From: JAHJCL01 sp964504075
Lineage (GTDB): Bacteria; Patescibacteriota; Minisyncoccia; Minisyncoccales; DG-74-3
Direction of reading: 5' to 3'
Assembly: GCA_964504075.1 (NCBI GenBank)
Contig: CAZDCT010000001.1
Coordinates: 1-60,016 of the forward strand
Length of the DNA stretch: 60,016 nt
Below the pieces are notes generated by a model. The model ran no database searches. It was not told where the DNA came from and saw only the letters and a list, made by a program, of their open reading frames with translations. Both the position numbers and the translations under genes were made by a program. This document shows, in pieces, positions 12,524 to 20,167 of this stretch (positions within the stretch are counted from its first letter, which is position 1; every line of letters starts with the position of its first letter).

Positions 12524-15082
12524 TTAGTTTGTCTTTAATTCAAAATTATCAGGCAAAACTTTTACCCTATCTCCCCTTTTTAATTTATTGCTTAATATTG
12601 CTTTGGCTAAAACATTTTCTACCTTATCTTGAATTACTCTTCTCATTTGTCTGGCGCCGAAAACAGGATTATATCCTAGTTCTGCGATTTTTTCTTTAAG
12701 CTCTTTTGTTATTATGAAATCAATATCTTTTTCTTTAAGATTTTTTTGTAGATTTTTAAGCATTAATTCGGCAATGTCTAAAAGATTGCTCTGGCTTAAG
12801 GGTGTAAAAACAACAACATCATCAAATCGATTAATAAACTCTGGTCTAAAAATACTTTTTTCAAAAACATAATCTAAAAGTTTTTGTTTAACATTTTCCC
12901 ATTTTTCTTTATCTTTTAATGCTTTGAGAATTATTTTATAACCAGCATTAGATGTAGCAATAATAATTGAATCTTTGAAATGAATTTTTCTTCCAAGACC
13001 ATCGGTTAAAAAACCTTCGTCTAAAACCTGTAAAAATAAATTTAAAACATTAGGATGAGCTTTTTCAATTTCATCAAGCAGAATTAGGGAAAAAGGATTT
13101 TCTCTAACCTGAGTGGTGAGTAAACCATCTTCTTGAGAAGAACCAATCAAACGAGGAATATCTTGTAATGTTTGAAATTCTGACATATCCAACCTGATCA
13201 TTTTAGTTTCTGAACCAAAATAAATTTCTGTTAAAGCTTTAGCTGTTTCTGTCTTACCAACTCCAGTGGGTCCTAAGAAAAGAAAGCAACCCAAGGGTCC
13301 TTTTCTAATAGTTACTTGAGCTCTTGCTCTACGTAAAGAAGCTGATACCTGATTAACCGCTTCATCTTGATTAATGATTCTTTGATGAATCAGTTCTTCT
13401 AAGTTCAGTAAAATCTTTTTCTCTTTTTCTTCTATTTTTCCAACAGGGATTTGGGTTTTCTCAGAAACAATTTTAGAAACATGAGAAGATAAAACTATTT
13501 TTTCTTTTGTACTTACAACATAAACCACTGTTTCATTTAAAATATCCAATGCTTTTTCTGGAAATGGAAGATTGGGAAGATAACGATCAGTATAGGTTAT
13601 GATGTCACGAAGAACAGGATAGCTAATGAATTTTTTATACTTAAACTCTAAGCCTAAAGCTACTTTTTCTAAAAGTATCAAGGTTTCTCTTTTTGAAATC
13701 TCAGCAACCTCAACTTTATTAAAAAGAGATAGAATAGAAGGGTTTTGTTCAATATTTTTATGAAGGCCAACAAAATCAGTAATAGCAAAAACCTGGAACT
13801 GAGGAAATTTTAGATAAGAAGACAAAATTCCTGAAATATCAATTGTTCCTGGTTTTTCTTTACCCCCAACAAAATTATGCAATTCATCAATAAATAAAAT
13901 AATATTGCCAGCCCTAAGCACTTCTTGAAAGATTTGATCTAAAATAGCTTCTATTTCTTCTTTGTTTTCTAATTGAGCAAGTAATGATGGTAAATTTAAC
14001 TCTTTTATTCTTTTATAATTGATTTCAGGCAAACTTTGACCCAAAACGCTCTTAGTGGCTAATGCTTGTAAAACAGACTTTCGACCTGTTCCTGGTTGCC
14101 CAATCAATAGAACATTATTGTCTTCTTGCATTCCAGCTAAAATTCTTTCTACTTGTTCTAATTCTTTTTGATGCCCAACTACTTCTGGAAAACCCATATT
14201 TGTAACCTTTTCTGACCAATCTACTGAAAATTTATCTAAAAGAACAGTAAAACCAGCTGTCCATTCTTTGGCCAAAGTTCCTTTTTTAAGCAAGTTTTCG
14301 TATTCCCACCATCTTTTCCTTTTTCCTATTTTTTCTTTTAAAGACTCTAACCACCAAACCAAATTTTCTATATCTTGTTTTTTTAATGAAGCATTAATAA
14401 GAATGTTTTTAAAAACTAAATTATAATCAGTAAGAGCAATTAAAATATCTCCTATTTCAATTCTTTGCCCATTTCTTTTTTGAGCTATTTTAAAAGATTC
14501 AAAAATTATTTGTTCAAAATCTTTAGAATATAAAATCTCTTTATTTGAACGGTTTTCAGAAATTTTAAAATGCAACTCTAATATTTTCTTTATTTCTTTT
14601 ACGCTTAAAAGAACCCTGGAAAAAATAAAATTTAATTCAGAATTATTTTTCAAAAGCAAATAAAACAAAACAGAAGAATTAATTTCAGGAAGTTTTTTCT
14701 TTTTAACGAATTGTTTTGAATCATAAATAGTTTTAGCCACTTCAAAACTTAAAAATTCAGCTAAATTGTATTTTTCAGGACTTTTAATAACTTCTTTCAA
14801 TTCAATACTTATCTTGGGTTTCTTTAGCTTCCAATTGAAGAAACATTCTTTTAACCAACAGATTATGGTTAAGATTCCAAAAAACAAAGAGAGACCAAGC
14901 ATTTTTTTATTCAGCTCTAAAGTAAAGTTCTGGGGCAGGAATCCATATAAAAATATAAGAAAACTAAGAACAAACAAAGCGCTAAAGCATTTCTTAAAAA
15001 ACTTGACAAATCTGAAGATTGGAGTTCTTTGCCACTGAACTGTTTGAAAAATACCAGCTTTTTTTAAATCAAAATTAAACAT
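12524..15082 (-). CDS. Membrane-anchored, degenerate ClpC/ClpB-like double AAA+ protein
   Basis: The product has 852 residues. Two N-terminal transmembrane helices (about 33-50 and 61-80) precede a Clp-N-like region and two AAA+ modules. Module 1 has a broken Walker A (GQPGTGRKS, 328-336, Arg at the invariant Lys position), an intact Walker B (IILFIDE, about 394-400), and LSLFNK where the arginine-finger LERRFQ normally stands. Module 2 has intact Walker A (GPTGVGKT, about 604-611), LILLDEIEKAHP and FRPEFINRFD. The aromatic pore loops (KYRGE in module 1, GYVG in module 2) are absent. Module 2 goes directly from RLIGSSQ to EDGLLTTQV. No middle coiled-coil domain was seen. It probably hydrolyses ATP at module 2 at the membrane face. 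The next gene encodes a small membrane protein 2 bases away. Confidence 0.88.
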   Translation of the reverse strand: MFNFDLKKAGIFQTVQWQRTPIFRFVKFFKKCFSALFVLSFLIFLYGFLPQNFTLELNKKMLGLSLFFGILTIICWLKECFFNWKLKKPKISIELKEVIKSPEKYNLAEFLSFEVAKTIYDSKQFVKKKKLPEINSSVLFYLLLKNNSELNFIFSRVLLSVKEIKKILELHFKISENRSNKEILYSKDFEQIIFESFKIAQKRNGQRIEIGDILIALTDYNLVFKNILINASLKKQDIENLVWWLESLKEKIGKRKRWWEYENLLKKGTLAKEWTAGFTVLLDKFSVDWSEKVTNMGFPEVVGHQKELEQVERILAGMQEDNNVLLIGQPGTGRKSVLQALATKSVLGQSLPEINYKRIKELNLPSLLAQLENKEEIEAILDQIFQEVLRAGNIILFIDELHNFVGGKEKPGTIDISGILSSYLKFPQFQVFAITDFVGLHKNIEQNPSILSLFNKVEVAEISKRETLILLEKVALGLEFKYKKFISYPVLRDIITYTDRYLPNLPFPEKALDILNETVVYVVSTKEKIVLSSHVSKIVSEKTQIPVGKIEEKEKKILLNLEELIHQRIINQDEAVNQVSASLRRARAQVTIRKGPLGCFLFLGPTGVGKTETAKALTEIYFGSETKMIRLDMSEFQTLQDIPRLIGSSQEDGLLTTQVRENPFSLILLDEIEKAHPNVLNLFLQVLDEGFLTDGLGRKIHFKDSIIIATSNAGYKIILKALKDKEKWENVKQKLLDYVFEKSIFRPEFINRFDDVVVFTPLSQSNLLDIAELMLKNLQKNLKEKDIDFIITKELKEKIAELGYNPVFGARQMRRVIQDKVENVLAKAILSNKLKRGDRVKVLPDNFELKTN

Positions 15083-15084
15083 AG

Positions 15085-15483
15085 TTAAAACAAAATTTTA
15101 AAACTAAGACTAAGTCCAAGAATCAAACAAAAAGGAAGCACAAACCAAACGAAAAGCATTATTACCCCTGCTAAAATTATAAGGATTTCAACAAAAAAAC
15201 CTATTAATATCAAGAAAAATCTTAAAATAGCTCCTATGGTTCGAGATATAAGATTAGAAATAAAAATTTCAAAATACTTACCAATATCAAATCCTTTCGG
15301 ATATAACAAAAGATTGTGTCTCCAGGGAGCAAAAAGAGTTTTTAAAAGCAATGGTATAGAAAAATAATTGAGATAAAACCTAAAAATATCTTTCCAGCTA
15401 TGTAAAATATTTTTAGGCATTTCAATAAAATACCAAAAAACCCATTGAATCAGAATATTTTGTTTTTGAGCTATCTCAGTCAT
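15085..15483 (-). CDS. Small integral membrane protein, candidate partner of the Clp-like ATPase
   Basis: The product has 132 residues. An amphipathic N-terminus holds a WKDIFRFYLNYF segment and a central APWRHNLLLYPKGFDIG motif that looks conserved. A strongly hydrophobic half follows with about two helices (roughly 83-130). I do not recognise a named family. It ends 2 bases before the membrane-anchored Clp-like ATPase and overlaps the gene upstream by 4 bases, so the three are one transcription unit. Both this protein and the ATPase are membrane proteins, so a physical complex is a reasonable inference, not something the sequence proves. Confidence 0.75.
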   Translation of the reverse strand: MTEIAQKQNILIQWVFWYFIEMPKNILHSWKDIFRFYLNYFSIPLLLKTLFAPWRHNLLLYPKGFDIGKYFEIFISNLISRTIGAILRFFLILIGFFVEILIILAGVIMLFVWFVLPFCLILGLSLSFKILF

Positions 15484-15845
15484 ATTTTAATTATATTTTT
15501 TAACTCTTTTAAAATATCCTCTGGTATTGGAGGCGGCTCTCTTTTGGGACTTATTCCAGGATATCTCCAAGCACTTATTATCCTGATTTTTCTCAGCTTT
15601 TCGCTTTTCGCTTTTCGCTTTAAACTTATCTTTTGATACATCAACCAAATCTCAGTAGGATGCTTTTTAGTCCCAGTAGACTGCATAACAGCAAGTGTGT
15701 TGGGAGCAATACCTTTTTCAACCCTGATTGGATTTCTCAAAACTCGTTTTAATCTCTTTTCTGACAATCCATAATATTGCATCTTTCTCTTAACATGATT
15801 TGTCCAAAGCATATTCTTTTTATCCTTGGGCAAATTAAAACGCAT
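15480..15845 (-). CDS. Conserved basic protein, possibly DUF4258-like
   Basis: The product has 121 residues and is very basic. An N-terminal segment WTNHVKRKMQYYGLSEKRL followed by RVLRNPIRVEKG resembles the start of DUF4258/RelE-like small folds, in which a His near the N-terminus and an arginine-rich helix lead into beta strands (TLAVMQ, EIWLMYQ, RIISAWRYPG). The C-terminus has a proline cluster (REPPPIPEDIL). The family call is weak. It overlaps the membrane protein gene by 4 bases. A 7-bp tandem repeat (15596-15621) encodes the KRKAKSEKL stretch, which could shift frame by slippage. Confidence 0.6.
   Translation of the reverse strand: MRFNLPKDKKNMLWTNHVKRKMQYYGLSEKRLKRVLRNPIRVEKGIAPNTLAVMQSTGTKKHPTEIWLMYQKISLKRKAKSEKLRKIRIISAWRYPGISPKREPPPIPEDILKELKNIIKI
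15596..15621. repeat. Heptamer tandem repeat inside a coding sequence
   Basis: Three full copies of GCTTTTC plus a partial fourth. It lies within the 15480-15845 gene. Because 7 is not a multiple of 3, gain or loss of a copy would shift the frame. Confidence 0.7.
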
Positions 15846-15846
15846 A

Positions 15847-16620
15847 TTATTTAATTTCGTAAGTAAGAGTTACTGTTACTTCTATTTTACTCTCCCCTGT
15901 TTCTATTTCAGGCTCTCCTCCTCCCATCGCAGCCTCTGATTTTTCTAATGAATAAGTACGAGGAACAATACCGCTTTCATTGAAGCTGGTAATCCTTACT
16001 AATTTTATTCCTAATTGAGAGGCTAATTCTTCAGCTTTTTCTTTTGCTTGTTCAATGGCTTTTTCTCTAGCTTGATCCTTTAATTCATCTTGATCATCAA
16101 CAGTAAACTGCAGGCTTCCCACCTCATTAGCTCCAGAATCCGCTGCTCCCTGAATAATCTCTCCTATTTTTGTTAATTCTCTTATTTTAACCTGAAGGGA
16201 TTGACGTACTTCATACCCAACCAAAACCCTTTTTCCTGATGGATATATGGAAACCTCAGTTACTTCCTGCCACTCATAACGAGGATAAATATTAAAATCA
16301 GTAGTTTTCAAATCTTTATCTTCTACTCCTTGCTCTTTTATAAAGCTTATTATTTGATTCATTTGTTCAGTATTCTCGCTAAGAGCTTCTGCTACTGTTT
16401 TAGCTTCTGTAATAACCGAGAAACTTGTTAGAGCTAAATCTGGCTTTGCATAAACCTTGCCTGTTCCAGAAACAGTAATTCTGTTTTCAGAATCAACTTT
16501 AATTTTGTTATAAACATCAACAGAAACAGAAAGAATAACAACGACTATTAAAATACTAAGCAAAGCAAAGAAACAATGTTTTTTGCTTTTGATGTATTCA
16601 TAATGTTTTTTTTGATCCAT
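15847..16620 (-). CDS. SIMPL-domain (DUF541) protein, membrane-anchored
   Basis: The product has 257 residues: a basic N-terminus, one transmembrane anchor (about 16-37), then a SIMPL domain outside the membrane. Signature segments are ITVSGTGKVYAKPDLA, DLKTTDFNIYPRYEW, GYEVRQSLQVKIRELTKIGEI and AREKAIEQAKEKAEELASQLG. The family forms periplasmic or extracellular assemblies. Members have been linked to stress tolerance, but the reaction, if any, is unknown. It lies one base upstream of the next gene in the same run, so it is probably co-transcribed with the Clp-like membrane genes. Confidence 0.88.
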   Translation of the reverse strand: MDQKKHYEYIKSKKHCFFALLSILIVVVILSVSVDVYNKIKVDSENRITVSGTGKVYAKPDLALTSFSVITEAKTVAEALSENTEQMNQIISFIKEQGVEDKDLKTTDFNIYPRYEWQEVTEVSIYPSGKRVLVGYEVRQSLQVKIRELTKIGEIIQGAADSGANEVGSLQFTVDDQDELKDQAREKAIEQAKEKAEELASQLGIKLVRITSFNESGIVPRTYSLEKSEAAMGGGEPEIETGESKIEVTVTLTYEIK

Positions 16621-16640
16621 ATTGTTTAAGTTTATTAATA

Positions 16641-17084
16641 TTAATTTAATAAAAGAGCTATAAAAATTCCCAAGATTGCTCCAGAAAACACTTCAAAAGA
16701 AGTATGCCCCAAAAGTTCTCTTAATCGTTCTATTTTTAATCCTCTTTTTTGATATAAGTCATCAACAATTTTATTCAAAATCTGAGCCTGTTTTCCAGCC
16801 GCTCTTCTGATACCTCGAGCGTCAGATATTACAACTGAAGCCATTACTACTGAAATAGCAAAAAAAGGAGAACCAAACCCCAAATTAAGCCCAATGCTTG
16901 TAGCTAAAGCACTGACAATTGCAGTGTGTGAACTTGGAAAACCACCAGTTGATACAAGTAAAGTAAAATCAAGCTTTCTTTTTTTAACAGCAGTTATAGT
17001 AAATTTAAAAAATTGAGCAATAAACCAAGCTGTAATAGCAATCATTAATGTTTTATTGGACAATACTGTTTTTAATTGAGACAT
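16641..17084 (-). CDS. Divergent PAP2 (DUF212, YuiD-like) membrane protein
   Basis: The product has 147 residues with four or five hydrophobic helices. The core signature is GGFPSSHTAIVSALATSIGL, which carries the Ser-His pair of PAP2 phosphatases. It is followed by VVISDARGIRRAAGKQAQILNKI, typical of DUF212, and a GHTSFEVFSGAILG end. Relatives are suspected lipid or undecaprenyl-type phosphatases, but no activity is established for this group. It lies 3 bases after the nitroreductase gene and 20 bases before the SIMPL gene, in the same operon-like run. Confidence 0.9.
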   Translation of the reverse strand: MSQLKTVLSNKTLMIAITAWFIAQFFKFTITAVKKRKLDFTLLVSTGGFPSSHTAIVSALATSIGLNLGFGSPFFAISVVMASVVISDARGIRRAAGKQAQILNKIVDDLYQKRGLKIERLRELLGHTSFEVFSGAILGIFIALLLN

Positions 17085-17087
17085 GTT

Positions 17088-17603
17088 TTATTGATTAAAG
17101 TTTTCATAACAAATAATTTCTTTAAGACTTTTTCTTGTTTTGGGCCTGGGAGAATCAGCTGGAAATCCAAGGGGCAATAGAGCCACAACTTTATATTTAT
17201 CTGGAATATTTAAAATCTTTTTTACCTCTTCTTGAGAAAAAGCACCTATCCAGCAAGTTCCTAAACCCTGTTCACAAGCTTGTAAGGTCATGTGGTCTAC
17301 AGCAATAGTTAAATTGATTGCATAAGCTGGAACTTCACAACTGATAACTCTTTCTGGATTTAAGGCCACAGCTGCTATTACAACTGGAGCTTCTGCAATA
17401 AAGCTTTGGGATTGAGCTGCTTGAGCCAATTGCTTTCTTTTTTTAATATCTTTAATAACTATAAATTTCCAATCCTGATCATTGTGGGCCGAAGGAGCTA
17501 GTCTGGCAGCTTCTAAAACTTTTCTCAAGCTTTGTTCTGGAACTGGGTCTGACTTATAAGCCCTTACGCTTCTTCTGTTTTTTATAGCTTCATGTACTTG
17601 CAT
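17088..17603 (-). CDS. Nitroreductase-family FMN oxidoreductase
   Basis: The product has 171 residues, short for the family. NRRSVRAYKSDPVPEQ is the phosphate-contacting opening, APSAHNDQDWKFIVI is the FMN-binding segment, and QACEQGLGTCWIGAF and LLPLGFPADSPRPK are C-terminal family motifs. It should bind FMN as a homodimer and use NAD(P)H to reduce an unknown acceptor. The two genes downstream encode membrane proteins of unrelated type, so context does not identify the substrate. Confidence 0.9.
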   Translation of the reverse strand: MQVHEAIKNRRSVRAYKSDPVPEQSLRKVLEAARLAPSAHNDQDWKFIVIKDIKKRKQLAQAAQSQSFIAEAPVVIAAVALNPERVISCEVPAYAINLTIAVDHMTLQACEQGLGTCWIGAFSQEEVKKILNIPDKYKVVALLPLGFPADSPRPKTRKSLKEIICYENFNQ

Positions 17604-17642
17604 TTTATCAATTTTATTTACTTAATCTATTTTATCTTTTTC

Positions 17643-18497
17643 TCAAAATTTTTCCAATAAGATCTTTGCTTCCCTAACCAATGGTATTAAATGTTTTAGA
17701 GAAACCCTTGTTTTTTTAGCAAACTTTTCTATGTCAAGCTTTAAAATATCTTCGGCCATTATTATGTTTTGAGAAACAAAAATCTTGGCTAAATAATTTC
17801 TCAAAGAGGGCAAGATAGTAATTGGATATAACTCCTTGGTATCTATTATGTGTTCTAATCCTTGATTTTTAGGATATTTCCAAGCCAAACATTCCACTCC
17901 AACGCATTCTGAATAACGAATAGCTTGACTAGTTAATTTAGTATTGGTAACAAGTAAACTTTTAACCCTCAGATTTTTAAATGTTTTTTGAAAAAACTTT
18001 CCTTTTTTAATATCCAAAAAACGAGCATAATTAGCCAAAGCAGTATCTAGATGTGTTCTTCCACCAGGATCATTACGATATTTGCATTCACCAACATATA
18101 ATAGATCGCCCTTTTTAGCCAAGAAATCTATTTCATAAGAAGTGCAAAAACCAGGAATATGTTGATTTAATTGAACCTGAAAGCCATTTCTATTGAAAAT
18201 CTCTCCAACATATTTCTCAAAAGGAAAACCAGTTGGTCCCAGTTTTCTCATTCCCTGTTTTAGATTAAACCTTAGAGCAGCTTGAGGTTCTTGCTGCCTA
18301 AGCTCTCTTTTAACTTTCTTAAAAATTTCACTTGTCTTTGTTCCAACACGTAAATCTTTTTTAATGCTATCAGCAATTTTTTGAGCCACTTTTTTAGAAG
18401 CCCCAACCCGTCTTGCAGATCGATAAACCTTTTGAAAAGAAAAAGGTTCTTTTTTCCCTTGTAAATTTATTACGTAATTTTTTGTTGCGTTTTGCAT
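17643..18497 (-). CDS. ATP-cone domain fused to an Mrr-like PD-(D/E)XK endonuclease
   Basis: The product has 284 residues. The N-terminal ~95 form an ATP-cone (KKEPFSFQKVYRSARRVGAS, then TSEIFKKVKRELR), the nucleotide-sensing module of ribonucleotide reductases and NrdR. Next comes an Mrr-type nuclease core, GFPFEKYVGEIFNRNGFQV, with catalytic residues in YEIDFLAKKGDLLYVGECKYR (Asp, then Glu-x-Lys). The C-terminal ~45 residues are helical (DILKLDIEKFAKKTRVS). I infer a nuclease gated by ATP or dATP level. It overlaps the following PD-(D/E)XK gene by 28 bases, so expression is coupled. Confidence 0.85.
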   Translation of the reverse strand: MQNATKNYVINLQGKKEPFSFQKVYRSARRVGASKKVAQKIADSIKKDLRVGTKTSEIFKKVKRELRQQEPQAALRFNLKQGMRKLGPTGFPFEKYVGEIFNRNGFQVQLNQHIPGFCTSYEIDFLAKKGDLLYVGECKYRNDPGGRTHLDTALANYARFLDIKKGKFFQKTFKNLRVKSLLVTNTKLTSQAIRYSECVGVECLAWKYPKNQGLEHIIDTKELYPITILPSLRNYLAKIFVSQNIIMAEDILKLDIEKFAKKTRVSLKHLIPLVREAKILLEKF

Positions 18498-19288
18498 ATT
18501 TCGAGAAAATCACAATGATAACAATATTTATTTTTTTGAGGAAGAAAATCTTTGGTCTGCTGAATTTTATCAATTTTTTTCAAAACCTGATCTTTGATTT
18601 GATCTTGATTTATGTTTGAAACATCAAAATCTACTATTTCTCCCCCATTAAGATAATAAAAACTCACAATCCTTACTAATGTTTTAAAATTTAATTCAGC
18701 TAAAAACTTATAAAAGATAAGTTGAAACTTATTAGATTCATTTTTATTAGTTTTAAAATCAATAATTCTTAAAGTGTTGTCTTCTAATTTATCAATTCGG
18801 TCAAACTTGCCTGAGATCGAAAAATTATCGTTTAATGGTTTAATCATTTCTTCATAATCATAAAAAGAATCTTTGATTTGTTTGGTTGGAATATAGAATA
18901 GATGAGGATTTGGTTCTTCTATATCAAAGAACTTCTTAAGCATTAGCAGAGCCTGAGCATAAGAAGTTCTTTCATGTTGTAAATCACGAAAACCCCCCAA
19001 TTTACCTAAAGGCATGCCCTGAGATGAATCAAGCTCTGAAAACCATGCTCTTGATAAACATTTCTTCAGATTTTCAAAAGTTCTTTCCGGTTTAGGCAAA
19101 TGATAAAAAAGAGTAATTGCTCCATGGACTGCCTGACCTTTGGTTTTATAATCCCGAGGTTTTAAAAATTGCTTTTTTATAGGAGCAATTTCTGGATCAA
19201 GATAGTTAAAATAGTATTGTTTGGGACATTTTTCAAAAAGACTAAGTTTGGAATAAGAATAAATTTTCGAAAAATCAATCTTTTTCAT
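18470..19288 (-). CDS. RecB/Cas4-like PD-(D/E)XK nuclease with cysteine cluster
   Basis: The product has 272 residues. It opens with SYSKLSLFEKCPKQYYFNYL, the typical entry of RecB-type and Cas4-type nucleases. It continues with GKFDRIDKLEDNTLRIIDFKTNK (catalytic Asp and Asp-x-Lys), and ends with CYHCDFLEIC. The single N-terminal Cys plus the three C-terminal ones could hold a 4Fe-4S cluster, as in Cas4 and AddB. There is no CRISPR array or cas gene nearby, so it is more likely a repair nuclease. It is coupled to DUF167 (4-base overlap) and to the ATP-cone nuclease (28-base overlap). Confidence 0.85.
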   Translation of the reverse strand: MKKIDFSKIYSYSKLSLFEKCPKQYYFNYLDPEIAPIKKQFLKPRDYKTKGQAVHGAITLFYHLPKPERTFENLKKCLSRAWFSELDSSQGMPLGKLGGFRDLQHERTSYAQALLMLKKFFDIEEPNPHLFYIPTKQIKDSFYDYEEMIKPLNDNFSISGKFDRIDKLEDNTLRIIDFKTNKNESNKFQLIFYKFLAELNFKTLVRIVSFYYLNGGEIVDFDVSNINQDQIKDQVLKKIDKIQQTKDFLPQKNKYCYHCDFLEICKTQQKIT

Positions 19289-19503
19289 TTAATTTCAAAA
19301 ATTTTATTGCCTTGTTTAAAACCTCTAACCAATCTTAATTTAGATTCTGAAATCTTGAAATAATCAGCTAAAGTTTGTTTAATAGCAAGATTAGCCAAAC
19401 CTTTAACTGGTTTTGCTTTAACAAAAACATCAAAACTGTCTTTGCTTTTTTCAACAACCTTGTTTTCTCTAGCTTCGGGAAAAGCCCTAACCTTAATTAG
19501 CAT
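19285..19503 (-). CDS. DUF167 (YggU-like) protein
   Basis: The product has 72 residues and opens MLIKVRAFPEARENKVVE. The family core KAKPVKGLANLAIKQTLADYF is followed by LRLVRGFKQGNKIFEI. This is the DUF167 fold, a compact alpha/beta protein whose function is not established. The residues usually conserved at the end (GxxxRxKxxxI) are weakly kept. It lies one base after the HD gene and overlaps the Cas4-like gene by 4 bases. Confidence 0.9.
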   Translation of the reverse strand: MLIKVRAFPEARENKVVEKSKDSFDVFVKAKPVKGLANLAIKQTLADYFKISESKLRLVRGFKQGNKIFEIK

Positions 19504-19504
19504 T

Positions 19505-20167
19505 TTAAAGAAGCTTGAAATTATTGATAACTAAACCAAATTGATAACCCAAATATTTAGCTGCTTCTCGGCAATAAACCATACGTTGAGTAAAGATTTC
19601 AAAATACTCTATTACTGGTACGAAATTACTATCAATCTTTAACATAAGAGTAATTCTTTTTTTCTTTTTATCAACCAATAATTTAGACATTGTTGTGGCA
19701 AAATTGACTCTGTCATGAATATCAGCTTTAATTTTGTCCATTTTCTTTACTAATACTCTAGAACGGCGAACATCTGATTTATCAGCTAAAATTAAAACAG
19801 CTGAAATGGGGTTTGAAAACTCCATTTCATCTCTATCATGCATGCTAATGGCTCTCATAATTTTAGATATTTTAGAAGGAGAAAAATCATTTTGGAAAAC
19901 CTGATGAAAAAGTAAGGCTCCAAAATAATGATGATAACTTCTACTTACAAAAGAAGCCATGTCATGACAAAAACCAGCAATAGCAGACAGTTCTTGCTCT
20001 TTTTCTGAAAGACCAATTTTTTGAGCGATTTCTTTAGCTCGTTTTGCCACTAAGGTTGAGTGATTTAACCCATGTTCAGTATAGCCCGAAGCTTTTAAGC
20101 TTTTTTCTGTTTGTTTAATAAATTCTAGAATCTGAGAATTCTTTTTAATTTCATTTAGTGTTAACAT
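19505..20167 (-). CDS. HD-domain phosphohydrolase-like protein
   Basis: The product has 220 residues. The HD signature is spread over LNHSTLVAKRAKEIAQ (His36), AGFCHDMAS (His68-Asp69), the SYHHYFGA pair and VLILADKSDVRR. This gives the H...HD...H...D arrangement that binds one or two metal ions. Relatives hydrolyse nucleotides or cyclic nucleotides, but the substrate is not predictable here. The second half (DRVNFATTMSKLLVDKKKKRITLML) has a beta-rich character outside the HD core. Its start overlaps the end of rlmN by 17 bases. Confidence 0.85.
   Translation of the reverse strand: MLTLNEIKKNSQILEFIKQTEKSLKASGYTEHGLNHSTLVAKRAKEIAQKIGLSEKEQELSAIAGFCHDMASFVSRSYHHYFGALLFHQVFQNDFSPSKISKIMRAISMHDRDEMEFSNPISAVLILADKSDVRRSRVLVKKMDKIKADIHDRVNFATTMSKLLVDKKKKRITLMLKIDSNFVPVIEYFEIFTQRMVYCREAAKYLGYQFGLVINNFKLL

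Noticed and set aside
18470..19288. Cas4 belonging to a CRISPR-Cas system
   Set aside because: No CRISPR array and no cas gene are within the window; the RecB/Cas4-like fold alone does not imply CRISPR function.
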